NCBI RefSeq assembly: GCF_053574225.1
Contig: NC_135640.1
Span: 3,833,074 to 3,897,073 of the forward strand
DNA: 64,000 bases
From: Canis aureus
Taxonomy: Eukaryota > Chordata > Mammalia > Carnivora > Canidae
Direction of reading: 5' to 3'
The notes under the pieces are model-generated. The model made no database searches. It was given only the letters and a program-made list of their open reading frames with translations, and had not been told where the DNA came from. The position numbers were made by a program, and so were the translations under genes. This document shows, piece by piece, positions 39,424 to 49,261 of this stretch (positions within the stretch are counted from its first letter, which is position 1; the number at the start of each line of letters is the position of its first letter).

Positions 39424-42400
39424 CCTTAACCCTAACCCCTAACCCCTAACACTAAACCTATCCTAACCCTAACCCTTAACCCTAACCATAACCCTAACCC
39501 TAACTGTAACCCTAACCCTAACCCCTAACCTCTAACCCTAACCCTAACCCTACCCAAACCCTACCCTAACCCCTAACACTAACCTTAACCCCTAACCATA
39601 ACCATATCCCTAACATAACACCAACCCCTAAACCCTAACCCTAAACCTAAACCTAACCCTAACCCTAACTCCTAACCCTAACCCTAACCCTAAACACTCA
39701 CCCTAACCCTAAACCTAAAGATAACCCTAACCCTAACCCCTAACCAGTAACCCTAAACCCTAGCCCTAACCCTTAACTCTAACCCTAACCCTAATCCTAA
39801 CACTAACCCAAACCCTAACTCTAACCCCTAACCCTAACCTTAACCCCTAACCTTAACCCTAACCCTAACACTAACCCTAACACCTAACCCCTAACCTTAA
39901 CTCTAACCCTTAACACTAACAATTAACCCTAACCCTACCCCTAACCACTAACCCTAACACTATCCCTAACCCTTAAACCTAACACTTAGCCCTAACCCTA
40001 ACCCTAACCCTAAACCTAACTGTAACCCTAACCCTAACCCCTATACCTAACCCTAACCCTAAACCCTCACCCTAACGCTAACCCTAACCCTAAACCTAAC
40101 ACTAACACTAACCCTAACCCCTAACTCTAAACCTAACCCTAAACCTAACCCGAAACCTAACCCATAAACTAACCCGTACCCTAACCCTAACACTAACACT
40201 CACCCGTAATCTAACCCTAACCCTAACCTATACCCTAACCCTAACCCGTATCCTAAACCTAACCCTAACCCTAACCCATAACCTAACCGGTACCCTAACC
40301 CTAACCCTATCCCGTACAGTAACCCTAACACTAACCCTTACACTAACCCGTACCCGTACCCTAACCCTAAACCGTACCCGTACCCGAAACATAACCCTAA
40401 GCCGTACCCTAACCCTAACCCGTACCTTAACCCTAATCTTACCCGTACCCTAACACTAACCTGTACCCTAACCCTAACCCGTACCCTAACCCTAAACCAT
40501 ACCCTAAACCTAACCCATACCCTAACACGTACCCTAACCCTAAACCAACCCTAACCTGTACACTAACCACTACCCTAACCCTAACCCTAACCCGTTCCCT
40601 AACCCTAACCGTAACCCGTACCCTAACCCTAACCCGTACCCTTACCCTAAACCTATCCCGTACCCTAACTCTAACCCTTACCCTTACCCTAACCCTAACC
40701 CGTACACTAACCCTAACCCTTACCCTAACCCTAAACAGTAACCTAACCTTAACCCGTACCCTAAACCTAACCCGTACCTTAACCCTAATCTTACCGATAC
40801 CCTAACCCTAACCCGTACCCTAACACTAAACCATACCTTAATCCTAACCCGTAACCTAACCCTAACCCGTACCCTAACCCTAACCCGTACCCTAACCGTA
40901 ACCCGTATCCTAACCCTTAACCCTAACCCTAACCCTAACCCTTACCCTAAACATAAACATAACCCTAACCCTAACCCCTAACCCTAAACCTAATCCTAAC
41001 CCTAACCCGAAACCTAACCCATACACTATCCCGTACCCTAAACCTAACACTCACCCGTAACCTAACCCTAACCCAAACCTGTACCCTAACCCTAACTGAA
41101 CCCTAACCATAACCCGTACCCTAAGCCTAACCCTTACCCTAAACCTAACCCATAACCTAACCCGTACCCTAAACCTAACCCTAACCCATGCCCTAATCCT
41201 AACCGAACCCTAACCGTAACCCGTACCCTAACCCTAACCCGTACCCTACCCCTAAACCAGACTAACCCCAACCCTAACCGGTACACTACCCTAACCCGTA
41301 TCCTAACCCTAACACATACCTAACCCTAAACCGTAACCTAAACCTAACCCATACCCTAAACCTAACCCGTACACTAACACTAGACTTAACCTGTACCTTA
41401 ACCATAACCCATACCCTAACCATAACCCGTACCCTAAAACAAACCTGTACCCCAATTTTAACTAATACACTAAACCGTACCTTAAATAGTACCCTAACCC
41501 ATACCCTAACACTAACCTGTACCCTAACCCATAACCTAACCCATACCCTTCCCTAACCCTAACCGTAAAGAGTACCCTAACCCTAACCTGTACCCTAACC
41601 CGTATCCTAACCCAAACCCGTACCCTAACCCTAACCCTAACCATAACCCCTAACCCTAACCCAAACCCCTATCCCTAACCCTAACCCTAACCAATAACAT
41701 AACCCTAACCCTAACCGTAAACCCAACCCCAACCCTAAACCTAACCCTACCCCCTAAATCCTAACCCTAACCCTAAACCAAAACCTAACCCTAACCCCTA
41801 ACCCTAACCTTAACCCCTAACCCTAATCCGAACCCCTAACCCCTAACCCTTAACCCTAACCCTAACCCCTAACCCTAAACCCTAACTTCTAACCCTAACC
41901 CTAACCCATAACCCATAAACCTAACCCTAACCCTAACCAGTAACCTTAACCCTAACCCTAACCTTAACCCAAACCCTAACCCTATCCCCTAATCCTAACC
42001 CGAACCCCTAACCCATAACCCTAACCCTAACCCTTAACCCTAAACCTTAACCCTAACCCTAAACCAAACCCTAACCCCTAACCCTAACCTTAACCCCTAA
42101 CCTTAACTTTAACCCTACCCCTAACACTACCCCTAACCCCTAACCCCAAACCCCTAACCCTAAGCCCTAACCCTAACCGTAACACTTAACCCCAACACTT
42201 AACACTAACCCTAACCCTAACCCCAACCCTAACCCGTACACTAACCCTAACCTGTATCCGAATCCTAACCCGTACCCTAAACCTAACATGTAACCTAAAT
42301 CTAACCCTGACCCTAACCCAAACAATACCCTAACCCTAACCCTAACCCGTTCCCTAACCCTTACCCTAACCCCAACCCTAAGGCAAACCCGTATACTAAC

Positions 42401-42721
42401 CCTAAATGGTACCCTAACCCGTACCCTAACCCTAAACCATACCCTTCCCTAACCCTAACCATAACCCGTACGCTAACACTAAAACTACTCCTAAACCTAA
42501 CCCTAACTATAATCATAATCCTAAACCTATCTCTAAACCTAACCCTAACTCTAACCCTAACCTAACCCTAACCCTCACCCTAACCCTATCCCTAACACGT
42601 AAACTAACCCTAACCCTAACCCTAACACATAAACTAAACCTAACCCTAACCCTAAACAGTAACCTAACCCTAACCCTAATGTGTACCTCAACCCTAACCT
42701 TAACCCTAAACCTAACCCTAA
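39424..42721 (-). repeat. Degenerate telomere-like array 2 (CCCTAA on the plus strand)
   Basis: About 3.3 kb of the same kind as array 1, including CCCGTA, CCCATA and CCTGTA variants. Its opening matches array 1 in a recognisable irregular run (ACTAAACCTATCCTAACCCT at about 39,450 and 20,747). It ends at CCCTAAATCGTTGGATTGGG, where satellite A starts inside a monomer. That is about 280 bp further into the satellite than at the first copy's junction. Confidence 0.95.
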
Positions 42722-43620
42722 ATCGTTGGATTGGGCTAGGAGACACTTGCCTCTCACAAAACTTGTGTCCAGTATCGAACGACGTCCTTTCGAAGTGAAA
42801 GGTACAGGCGGTCAGCATGTGGGAGGAACAAGCCATAAGCTCATCCAAAGGAGTGTGCATCACTTGGAGGCAGGTGTCCGGTAGTCGCGAAATTGACAAT
42901 GCAGACACTTGGTTCTCACTCCGCTACTGTCCCGCATAGAACGGAATGCTGTGGAAGCGATCCGTACAGGCCGTCAGATTGTGGGAGGTACAGGCCATAA
43001 GCTCAACTCTGAGAAGCGTGTATGCTTTGCAGGCAGCTGTCTGCTAGCCACTCTTTTATGGGAGTTAGAACCTAGCTACACTTTAATTGAACAAGGCTGT
43101 TGGAAATCGCTGTATTGAACTCAGTTACACGTGACTACAAGCCTGAAACGTCTACATGCTTTTCACAACCTCTTCCAGCACCTAACATAAGGATGTTAGG
43201 ACCTATGTCTACAGGCAGTCAGGTAGCGGGAGGGTCCTGCCCTCACCTCAACTCTCACAAGGAAGCATGTCTAGAAGCCAGCTTTCAACTAGCTGCATTC
43301 TTCTGGCCCTGAGAACGCAGCAGTATTCTAACTCAGGAGGTTCCAAGAATACCACTCTACTCCACCTGGAGACACCTTCCAGGCCTGCATTATTCCACTT
43401 GCGTTTCACAAGCTTCTGATAAACGTCTCTGGTGAACACGTTGGAAGGACATTCTGCAGGCAGTGTGGAACTGTGAGGGACTGCGTGTGAGCCCAACTCT
43501 CGGATGTAAGTTGCCGTTGGATGCAGGGTTCAATTAGCTAGTATGGAACTTAGTATGTAGCACCAGTCTAAGACAGGAATTACTAGGAAGTCGCGGGATT
43601 GAGCTTGGAGGCACTACTCT
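42722..43620 (+). repeat. Satellite A block, duplicate of 24.94-25.84 kb
   Basis: Nearly the same sequence as 24,941-25,840 at an offset of 17,784 bp, including the degenerate CENP-B-like sites (TCCCGCATAGAACGGAA at about 42,932) and the passage into the minisatellite. This shows a block duplication rather than independent arrays. Confidence 0.92.
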
Positions 43621-44492
43621 TCTGGGCCTCACCTGGACGAGGTGACTGGTTCCCACAGGGACCTCACCTGGACCTGGTGAATCTGGTCCTCATATGGGCA
43701 TCATGGGACCTGGTTACTCAGTTCCACATCGGGGCCTCACCTGGACCTAGTGACTCTCGTCCCCCTCTGGGCCTCACCCCAAGGTGGTGACTCAGGTCCC
43801 CACCTGGATATCACCTGGACCGGGTGACCCTGGTCTCCTCTGGGCCTCACCCGGACTGGGGACTCGGGTCCTCAAATGGGCCTCAACAGGACGTGGTGTA
43901 TCTACTCCTCACTTAGGCCTCGTCTGGACCTTGTGACTGTGGTCCCACATGGGCATCAATGGGAAATGGTTACTCTGTTCCCCACCTGGGACTCACCTGG
44001 ATCTGATAACTTTGATCCACACTTTGGCCTCACCTCGTCCTGATGACTCTGGGCCACCCACCTAGGACTCAATCTGGACCTGGAGACTGTGGTCCCCACC
44101 TGGGTCTCACGTGGACCTGGTGACTCTCGTTCCCACATGAACCACACCTGGACCTGGTGACTGTGGTGTCCTTCTAGCCTCACATTTACCTGGTGACTCT
44201 GGTCCCCACCAGGGCCTCACCTGGATCTGGTGACTCTGGCCTGCTGGTTGGCCTCACCTGGACCTGGTGAGTGGGGTTGCCACCTGTGCCTCACCCAAAC
44301 CTGGTGATTCTGGTCCCCACCTGGGCCTCACCGGGACCTAGTGAGTGTGGTTGCCACCTGCACCTCACCTGGACCTGGTGATTCTGGTCCCCACTGGAGC
44401 CTCACCCATACCTGGTGACTTAGGTCCCCACGTGGACCTCACTTGGACCTGGTGAATCTGGTCCTTGCCTGGTCCTCACCCGGACCTGGTGA
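43621..44492 (+). repeat. 37-bp minisatellite array (copy 2, left part)
   Basis: Same unit as 25.8-30.9 kb. It opens like copy 1 (GGCCTCACCTGGACGAGGTG) and shares marked units with it, including TTTGATCCACACTTTGGCCT near 44,009. It stops at GGACCTGGTGACTCTGCCCG, where unrelated CpG-rich sequence begins. The array resumes at 49,262. Confidence 0.92.
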
Positions 44493-44705
44493 CTCTGCCC
44501 GGGTGTTGGGCTCCGTTTCAGTGAGACGTTTCCGAAGCTCACAGGCCTCAGCTGGAGCCTGGAAGGAGGCAGTTCGGCCCCAGGGAGAGGGACGCCTCCT
44601 CCTGCACGGCCTCCTGCAGTGCGTAAGCGTTCTGAAGATGGCGCCCGACCCCAGTCCCCGTGCAAGGTGCACGCATGCGCAGTAAGCCTCCTCCGCCTGC
44701 ACTAA
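44493..44705. other. CpG-island-like segment
   Basis: About 210 bp of GC-rich sequence with roughly 15 CpG dinucleotides, in sharp contrast to its surroundings. It includes GAAGATGGCGCCCGACCC and CACGCATGCGCAG; ATGCGCA-type words resemble NRF1 sites. I find no coding evidence: the open frames run in from the minisatellite and are open on both strands. It precedes a 68-bp repeat and then a TTAGGG tract on the same strand, which recalls the geometry of TERRA promoters at human subtelomeres. That function is inference. Confidence 0.6.
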
Positions 44706-45640
44706 CAGGAGCCTGCCTGTGCTTGGGAGGCCTGAGGAGGACGTGGGGTCACGTCCACGCTGATGACCCCAGCCTCCTCAGGACCCGCGGTGAGGCTTCA
44801 GGAGGACATTGGGCCGTGTTCATGCTGTCAGGAGCCCTGGTCTCCTTAGGACCCGCGGTGAGGCTTCAGGAAGATGTGGCGCCGTGTCCACTCTGGCAGT
44901 AGCTCCCGGGCTCCTCACGACCCAAGTTGAGGCTTCTGGAAGATGGGGGCCACATCCATGTTGACAGGAGCCCCGGCCTCCTCAGAACCCACGGTGAGGC
45001 TTAGGGAGGATGTGGGGCCACGTCCACACTGACAGGACGCTGACCTCCTCAGGACCCCTGGTGTACACTTCAGGTAATATGGGGATGTGTCCATGCGGAC
45101 AGCAGACCCCAGGCTTGTCAGGGCTCGTGGTGAGGCCTAAGAAAGATGTGGGGACCGCATCCACACTGACAGGTCTCCGGCCTCCTCAGGACCCACTCTG
45201 AAGTTTTGGGAAGATTTGGGGCCACGTCCATGCTGACAGGATTCCCCAACCTCCTCAGGTCTTATGATGAGGCTTGAGGAAAATATGGGGCCACGTCAAC
45301 ACTGACAGGACCCCCGTCCTCCTCAGGACATGCTTCGGGACATATAGGGCTGCGTCTATGCTGACAGGAGCCCACAGCCTCCTCAGGACCCATAGTGAGT
45401 TTTCAGGGGGACAGGGGGCCATGTACAGGCTGACAGAAGCCCCCGGCCTCCTGAGGACCTGCTGTGAGGCTTCCAGAGGATGTGAGTCATAGTCTACAGT
45501 GACAGGAGCCCCGTCGTCCTCAGGACCCACTGACTCAGGAGCACATGGGGTCCCGTCCGCACTCACAGGAGCCCGGCTTCCTCAGGACCCCCTGGAGGAC
45601 TCTGGAGGCGCTATTGGGGTCCACGTCCACAACAGAAGGG
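44706..45640 (+). repeat. 68-bp GC-rich tandem repeat
   Basis: About 13 diverged units have a typical order of CCTCCTCAGGACCC, GGTGAGGCTTCAGGA, GATGTGGGGCCACGTCCA, CACTGACAGGAGCCCC. The GTGAGGCTT position recurs at 44,790, 44,858, 44,927, 44,994, 45,061 (as GTGTACACTT) and 45,130, giving steps of 67-69 bp. Many units keep one to three CpGs. No coding function is supported. Confidence 0.88.
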
Positions 45641-45985
45641 ACTACTCAGAACCACAGGGTAAGTGAATGGGTAGAATGAATGGTAGGGTCAGGAGAGGGG
45701 AGGCAGTTGGTGGTTAGGCTTAGGTTAGATGTTAGGTGTTTGTGATTAAGCTTATGATTACAGAATACAGGTTAGGGTGAGGGATAAGGGTAAGGGTCAG
45801 TGGTTAGGAGTTAGGATGGGGGTTAGGGATTAGGGAAAGGGGTTAGGGTTAGGGTTAGGGACAGGATTTAGAGTTAGGGTTAGGGTTTAGGCTTTAGGGA
45901 TTAGGGCAGGAGGTTAGGAGTTGGGGTTAGTGTTATGGTTAGAGTTAGGGTTGGGCTTAGGTTTGCAGTTAGGGTTAGGGGTAGA
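45641..45985 (+). repeat. Telomere-like tract, TTAGGG on the plus strand
   Basis: A degenerate GGTTAGGG-rich tract, best between 45,770 and 45,985 with short perfect TTAGGG runs near 45,842. Its orientation is opposite to both large telomere-like arrays, so an inversion or a separate end-derived fragment is implied. It directly follows the 68-bp repeat. Confidence 0.85.
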
Positions 45986-45989
45986 GACA

Positions 45990-46090
45990 GGCTCCCTAAA
46001 GGGAGGGCGATGTGGGACTCGATCCTGGGATCCCAGGATCACACCTTGAGCCAAAGGCAGATGCTCAACCACTGAGCCACCAGGTGTCCC
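45990..46090 (-). mobile_element. Partial older SINEC element
   Basis: An inverted SINE fragment with GGGACTCGATCCTGGGATCC, AAGGCAGATGCTCAACCACT and a GAGCCACCAGGTGTCCC head. The poly(T) side is absent, so it lacks its tail. It lies between the TTAGGG tract and L1. Confidence 0.85.
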
Positions 46091-46179
46091 CCAGGGTTTG
46101 TTTCAAATCTAGTTTGTCTGATATAAGTACGGGTCCTCCAGCTTTCTTTTGCTGTCCATTAGCGTGATAGATGATTTTC

Positions 46180-46231
46180 CATCCCCTGACTTTCTTTTTT
46201 TTTTTTTTTTTTTTTTCATCCCCTGACTTTC
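46180..46231 (-). mobile_element. Poly(A)-only retroposition scar
   Basis: A run of 22 T (46,195-46,216) is flanked by a perfect 15-bp duplication, CATCCCCTGACTTTC, at 46,180-46,194 and 46,217-46,231, inside the old L1. This is what target-primed reverse transcription leaves when only the poly(A) tail is copied. Confidence 0.8.
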
Positions 46232-46301
46232 AATCTGCTGGTGTCTATAGGTCTAAGGTGAGCATCTTGTAGGCAGCATACAGATGGATCTTGTTTTTTA
46301 A

Positions 46302-46489
46302 ATAAAGACTTTATTTGAGAGAGAGAGAGAGAGAGGGGCAGAAAATTAGGCAGAGAGAGGGGCAGAAAATTAGGCAGAGAGAGAAGCAGGCTCCCCACCA
46401 GGAGCCCAATATGGGACTCAATCCCAGACTCCAGGATCACACCCTGAGTCAAAGGCAGAGGCTCAACCCCTGAGCCACCCAGGCATCCT
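46302..46489 (-). mobile_element. SINEC element nested in L1
   Basis: An inverted, somewhat diverged SINEC with an AG-rich stretch, an internal duplication of GGGGCAGAAAATTAGGCAGA and a GAGCCACCCAGGCATCC head. A 16-bp target duplication, GGATCTTGTTTTTTAA (46,286-46,301) and GGATCCTGTTTTTTAA (46,490-46,505), differs at one base. Confidence 0.9.
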
Positions 46490-46808
46490 GGATCCTGTTT
46501 TTTAAGCCACTGATACCCTATATCTTTTGATTGGAGCATTTAGTCTATCAGCATTCAGAGTGATTATTGAAAGATATGAACTTAGTGCCTTTGTGTTACC
46601 TGTAGAGTTGGTGTTTCTTGTGATGTTCTCTGGTCCTTTCTAGTTTTTTGCTTTTGGTCTCTTTTTTTCCCCCACTAGAAGAGTCCCTCTTAAAATTCCT
46701 TACTGGACTGGTTTAGCGGTCATGAACTCCTTTATTTTTTGCCTCTCTAAGAAACTCTTTATCTCTCCTTCTATGCTGAATGACAGCTTTGCTGAAGAGA
46801 GAATTCTT

Positions 46809-46966
46809 ACAAATTGAACTCCAATTAAAAAAAATTTAAAAACATAAAATAAATTTTTGCTATTATGATTGAGGAAAATGGCATTTTATGTTCAGAAATT
46901 TTTAGTTTCTACCTAGGGAGATTAAATAAATTTTGATGATTATTCTTAAAAAAAAAAACAAAAGAA
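46809..46966 (+). mobile_element. 5'-truncated L1 end with 3' transduction
   Basis: About 158 bp interrupts the old L1 exactly within AGAATTCTT, which is duplicated at 46,800-46,808 and 46,967-46,975. The insert opens with ACAAATTGAACTCCAATT and an A-rich run, the typical last bases of a canid L1. About 110 bp of non-L1 sequence follow, with ATTAAATAAA, and then a second A-run. This two-tail structure is that of an L1 transcript read through into flanking DNA. Confidence 0.7.
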
Positions 46967-48289
46967 AGAATTCTTGGCTGCATACTTTTCCCATTCAGCA
47001 TATTGAATATTTCCTTCCACTTCCTTCTGGCTTGCCAAGTTTGTGGACAGATCTGCTGCAAACTGATTCATCTTCCCTTGTAGGTTAAGGACTACCCCCC
47101 CAAGCCCCACCTCCAATGCTTTCAAGATTCTTTTCTTGTCTGTGTATTTTGTGACTTTGACTCTGAGGTGCCTGGGTGATGGTCAGCTTCTGTTGAATTT
47201 ATTGGGAGTTCTCTGTCTCTCGATTTCAGTGTCTGTGTCCTTCCTCAGGTTATAGAAGTTTATATAATTCATTCAAATAAAACTTCTACCTTTTCTCTCT
47301 CTTCATCTTCTGAGTCTCCCATGATATGAATGTTATTGTTTTAATAAGTGGCTGAGTTCCCTCAGTCTGTCTCTGTGGTCCATAACCTTTCTTGTTTTTA
47401 AGGCTTCCACTTGGGACTGCATCTCAGTTATAGCATTTTTAACGTTTGCCCAACTAGATTTTAGTTCTTTTATTTCTACAATAAGGGATTCTCTAATTTT
47501 CTTCTGTGCTCTTTTTCCAGCCCAGCTGCTATCTTTCTAATCATTGTTTTAAACTGTGGTTAGACATCATATATGTGTATTGATGAACTTCCTGGCTGTG
47601 AGTACTACCTCATGTTATTTTATGGAGGTGAATTTCTTCATCTCATTTTTTCCAGAAAAGAAAGAAGGAAGAAAAAGAAAAACCAAGAAAAACAATAACA
47701 ACTGCCCTCCCCCAAAAAACACCAGATTATTTTGGCCTGCTTCTTAAAAGATTCTAAATCCCAAAATAAGAAACACAAAGTACCATGAAAGTAAAAATAA
47801 GAAATATATAAGGTACATACATAAAAATTAAAATAAGGCAATTAATAAAAAAGAATCAAAGAAAATAAATGAAAATAAAGCACAAAGTACAAAGGAAGCT
47901 AGACCCTACTTTCCAGGCAGAGCTGAAGCTCTGCAGCCTCTGTGGTCCAACAACTTGGTGGCAGCAAGTGGTCTGTGCGGGGTCTGGGGATGGGCCTTGG
48001 GGCTGATTCTCAGCTGCACATCTGCAGGGTCAGAGGCGGGGTGGGCGTCAGCGCCTCTGGCCTCCAGTGGGCAGTGCTGTGCTGTTCCCTGAGACTTGGC
48101 GCTGATGGGCGGGATGTGGGTGGGGACGCTGGGTCCTCTGGCTCTGGGGCTGAGTATCCTGACCCCCAGTCTGCAGGGGCCTCCACAGAAGAGTCCCCAA
48201 GCCCCCGGGTCTCCGCCGCTTCTCTCAGAACCCTGCGTTCACTCTGCCTGCGTCCCAGCTTCTTTTGGTTTTGTTTTTTTATCTCAGAC

Positions 48290-48948
48290 TGTTGTGCCCA
48301 AGATTGCAAATCCGAGAAACCACTGAGAAGCCAACACCGATGCAAACGCACGAGGGTTTATTTACAAGCTGGAGCTTGCGTCCCAGTACACCCGACACAG
48401 CGCAGCAGGGACTTGGACCCCGAAGTGGGTTTTAGCTTAGTTTTAAGGGCTGGTCTCAGGGACCTCCAGAAGGGCTGGAGCAATTCCTCAAGTTCTGTTT
48501 ACATTTTGATATGGGGCCTTCAAGGGCATTGAGCTCTGTTCTCATTCTAATAGGGACTTCCTGCCCTAGGCCTGGGCTCAGTTCCTATGCTAATGTGGGG
48601 CTTTCAAAGATATTAAGCTGTAAACTTTTGTTTTTTTTTGCTGTAACTGAAGTAATGGAAATTTCAGCTCTTCTTTGCAGGAGCCTGGGATGGCTGGACG
48701 TGTGCTAACACTGGACTTAAAGTGGAATGGCCTTAATTTTCTTGGCCTCCACGCATCCTGTCTTCCTATCTAGCTCCTTCCCCCTTCCTGGAGCTCCTAA
48801 GAGAGCAATTGCAAATGACCTCTGGTGGCAGCCTGTGTTGGGGGACAGGCCCAGGGATTTGGGATCAGGAAGACCTGGAGCACGGGTGTCCCTGCTGTGC
48901 AGCCGGATTCAATGCTGCAGACTCTTATTCCCTAAGGCTATCTTGACA
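48290..48948 (-). mobile_element. Solo or truncated gammaretrovirus-type LTR
   Basis: A 659-bp unit bounded by TGTTGTGCCC and TCTTGACA, so read on the minus strand it starts TGTCAAGAT and ends GCACAACA. Near its 3' side the minus strand has AATAAACCCTCGTGCGTTTG, resembling the poly(A)/R-U5 border of gammaretroviral LTRs. No retroviral genes are recognised nearby. A clear target duplication is not visible (AGAC and ACTG flanks). It is an old copy with its own second copy at 61,202. Confidence 0.65.
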
Positions 48949-49261
48949 ACTGACTTTGTACATAGAAAAGCTCTCCTTTGTCTTTAAAAGATGGAGAGCA
49001 AGTCAAAGTGGTTTTTCTCTGCCCATCTGATTGCTCAGATTCCAAACTGAGACGTATTTCCTGTTAATAAGGATAATTTACTATCCGTAGTACTATGGTG
49101 AAAATATTCTGACACAAGTAATTCAGAGGGATGAGGGTTTCTCATCTCTTTCTTCACAGCTCAGTCACTCATCAGGAAATGCATCTTTATGGATTTGGAA
49201 AGAACTGAGAGACATTATTACCAATGGTCATATTATTAGGTTAAGGATTCTTCTCTGAGAT
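48949..49261. other. Unclassified flank of the LTR
   Basis: About 310 bp of complex sequence of unknown identity, with no gene. It is matched in reverse at 60,886-61,201, so it predates the inverted duplication. Confidence 0.6.

Larger units (their letters stand above)
46091..48289 (-). mobile_element. Old carnivore L1 fragment with nested insertions
   Basis: L1-derived sequence on the minus strand. The plus strand shows familiar L1 words such as ATCTAGTTTGTCTGATATAA, GTAGGCAGCATACAGATGG, TCTTTTGATTGGAGCATTTA and CCTTGTAGGTTAAGGAC. About 47,290-47,500 corresponds to the coiled-coil region of ORF1. Sequence from about 47,640 to 48,289, including a GC-rich stretch, probably corresponds to the 5' region. 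Stops and insertions make it non-functional. Nested elements are a SINE (46,302), a poly(T) scar (46,195) and a transduction-type insert (46,809). Attribution of the GC-rich part to L1 rather than retroviral leader is uncertain. Confidence 0.75.
47290..49261 (+). repeat. Left arm of a large inverted repeat
   Basis: Reverse complement of 60,886-62,882. Matching points run from CCTTTTCTCTCTCTTCATCT at 47,289 to CTGAGAT at 49,261. The arm carries the L1 5' part, the LTR and about 310 bp of flank. At 49,262 the homology ends and minisatellite begins. Confidence 0.9.

Noticed and set aside
44443..44902. Possible exon in the CpG-rich segment
   Set aside because: Frames are open on both strands because of GC content and run in from the minisatellite. 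No splice or poly(A) context supports a gene.
46091..48289. Active L1 element
   Set aside because: Truncated, with three nested insertions and stops; no complete ORF1 or ORF2.
47942..48532. 196-residue open frame on plus
   Set aside because: Crosses from GC-rich L1 5' sequence into the LTR on the antisense strand, and the inverted copy does not keep the frame.
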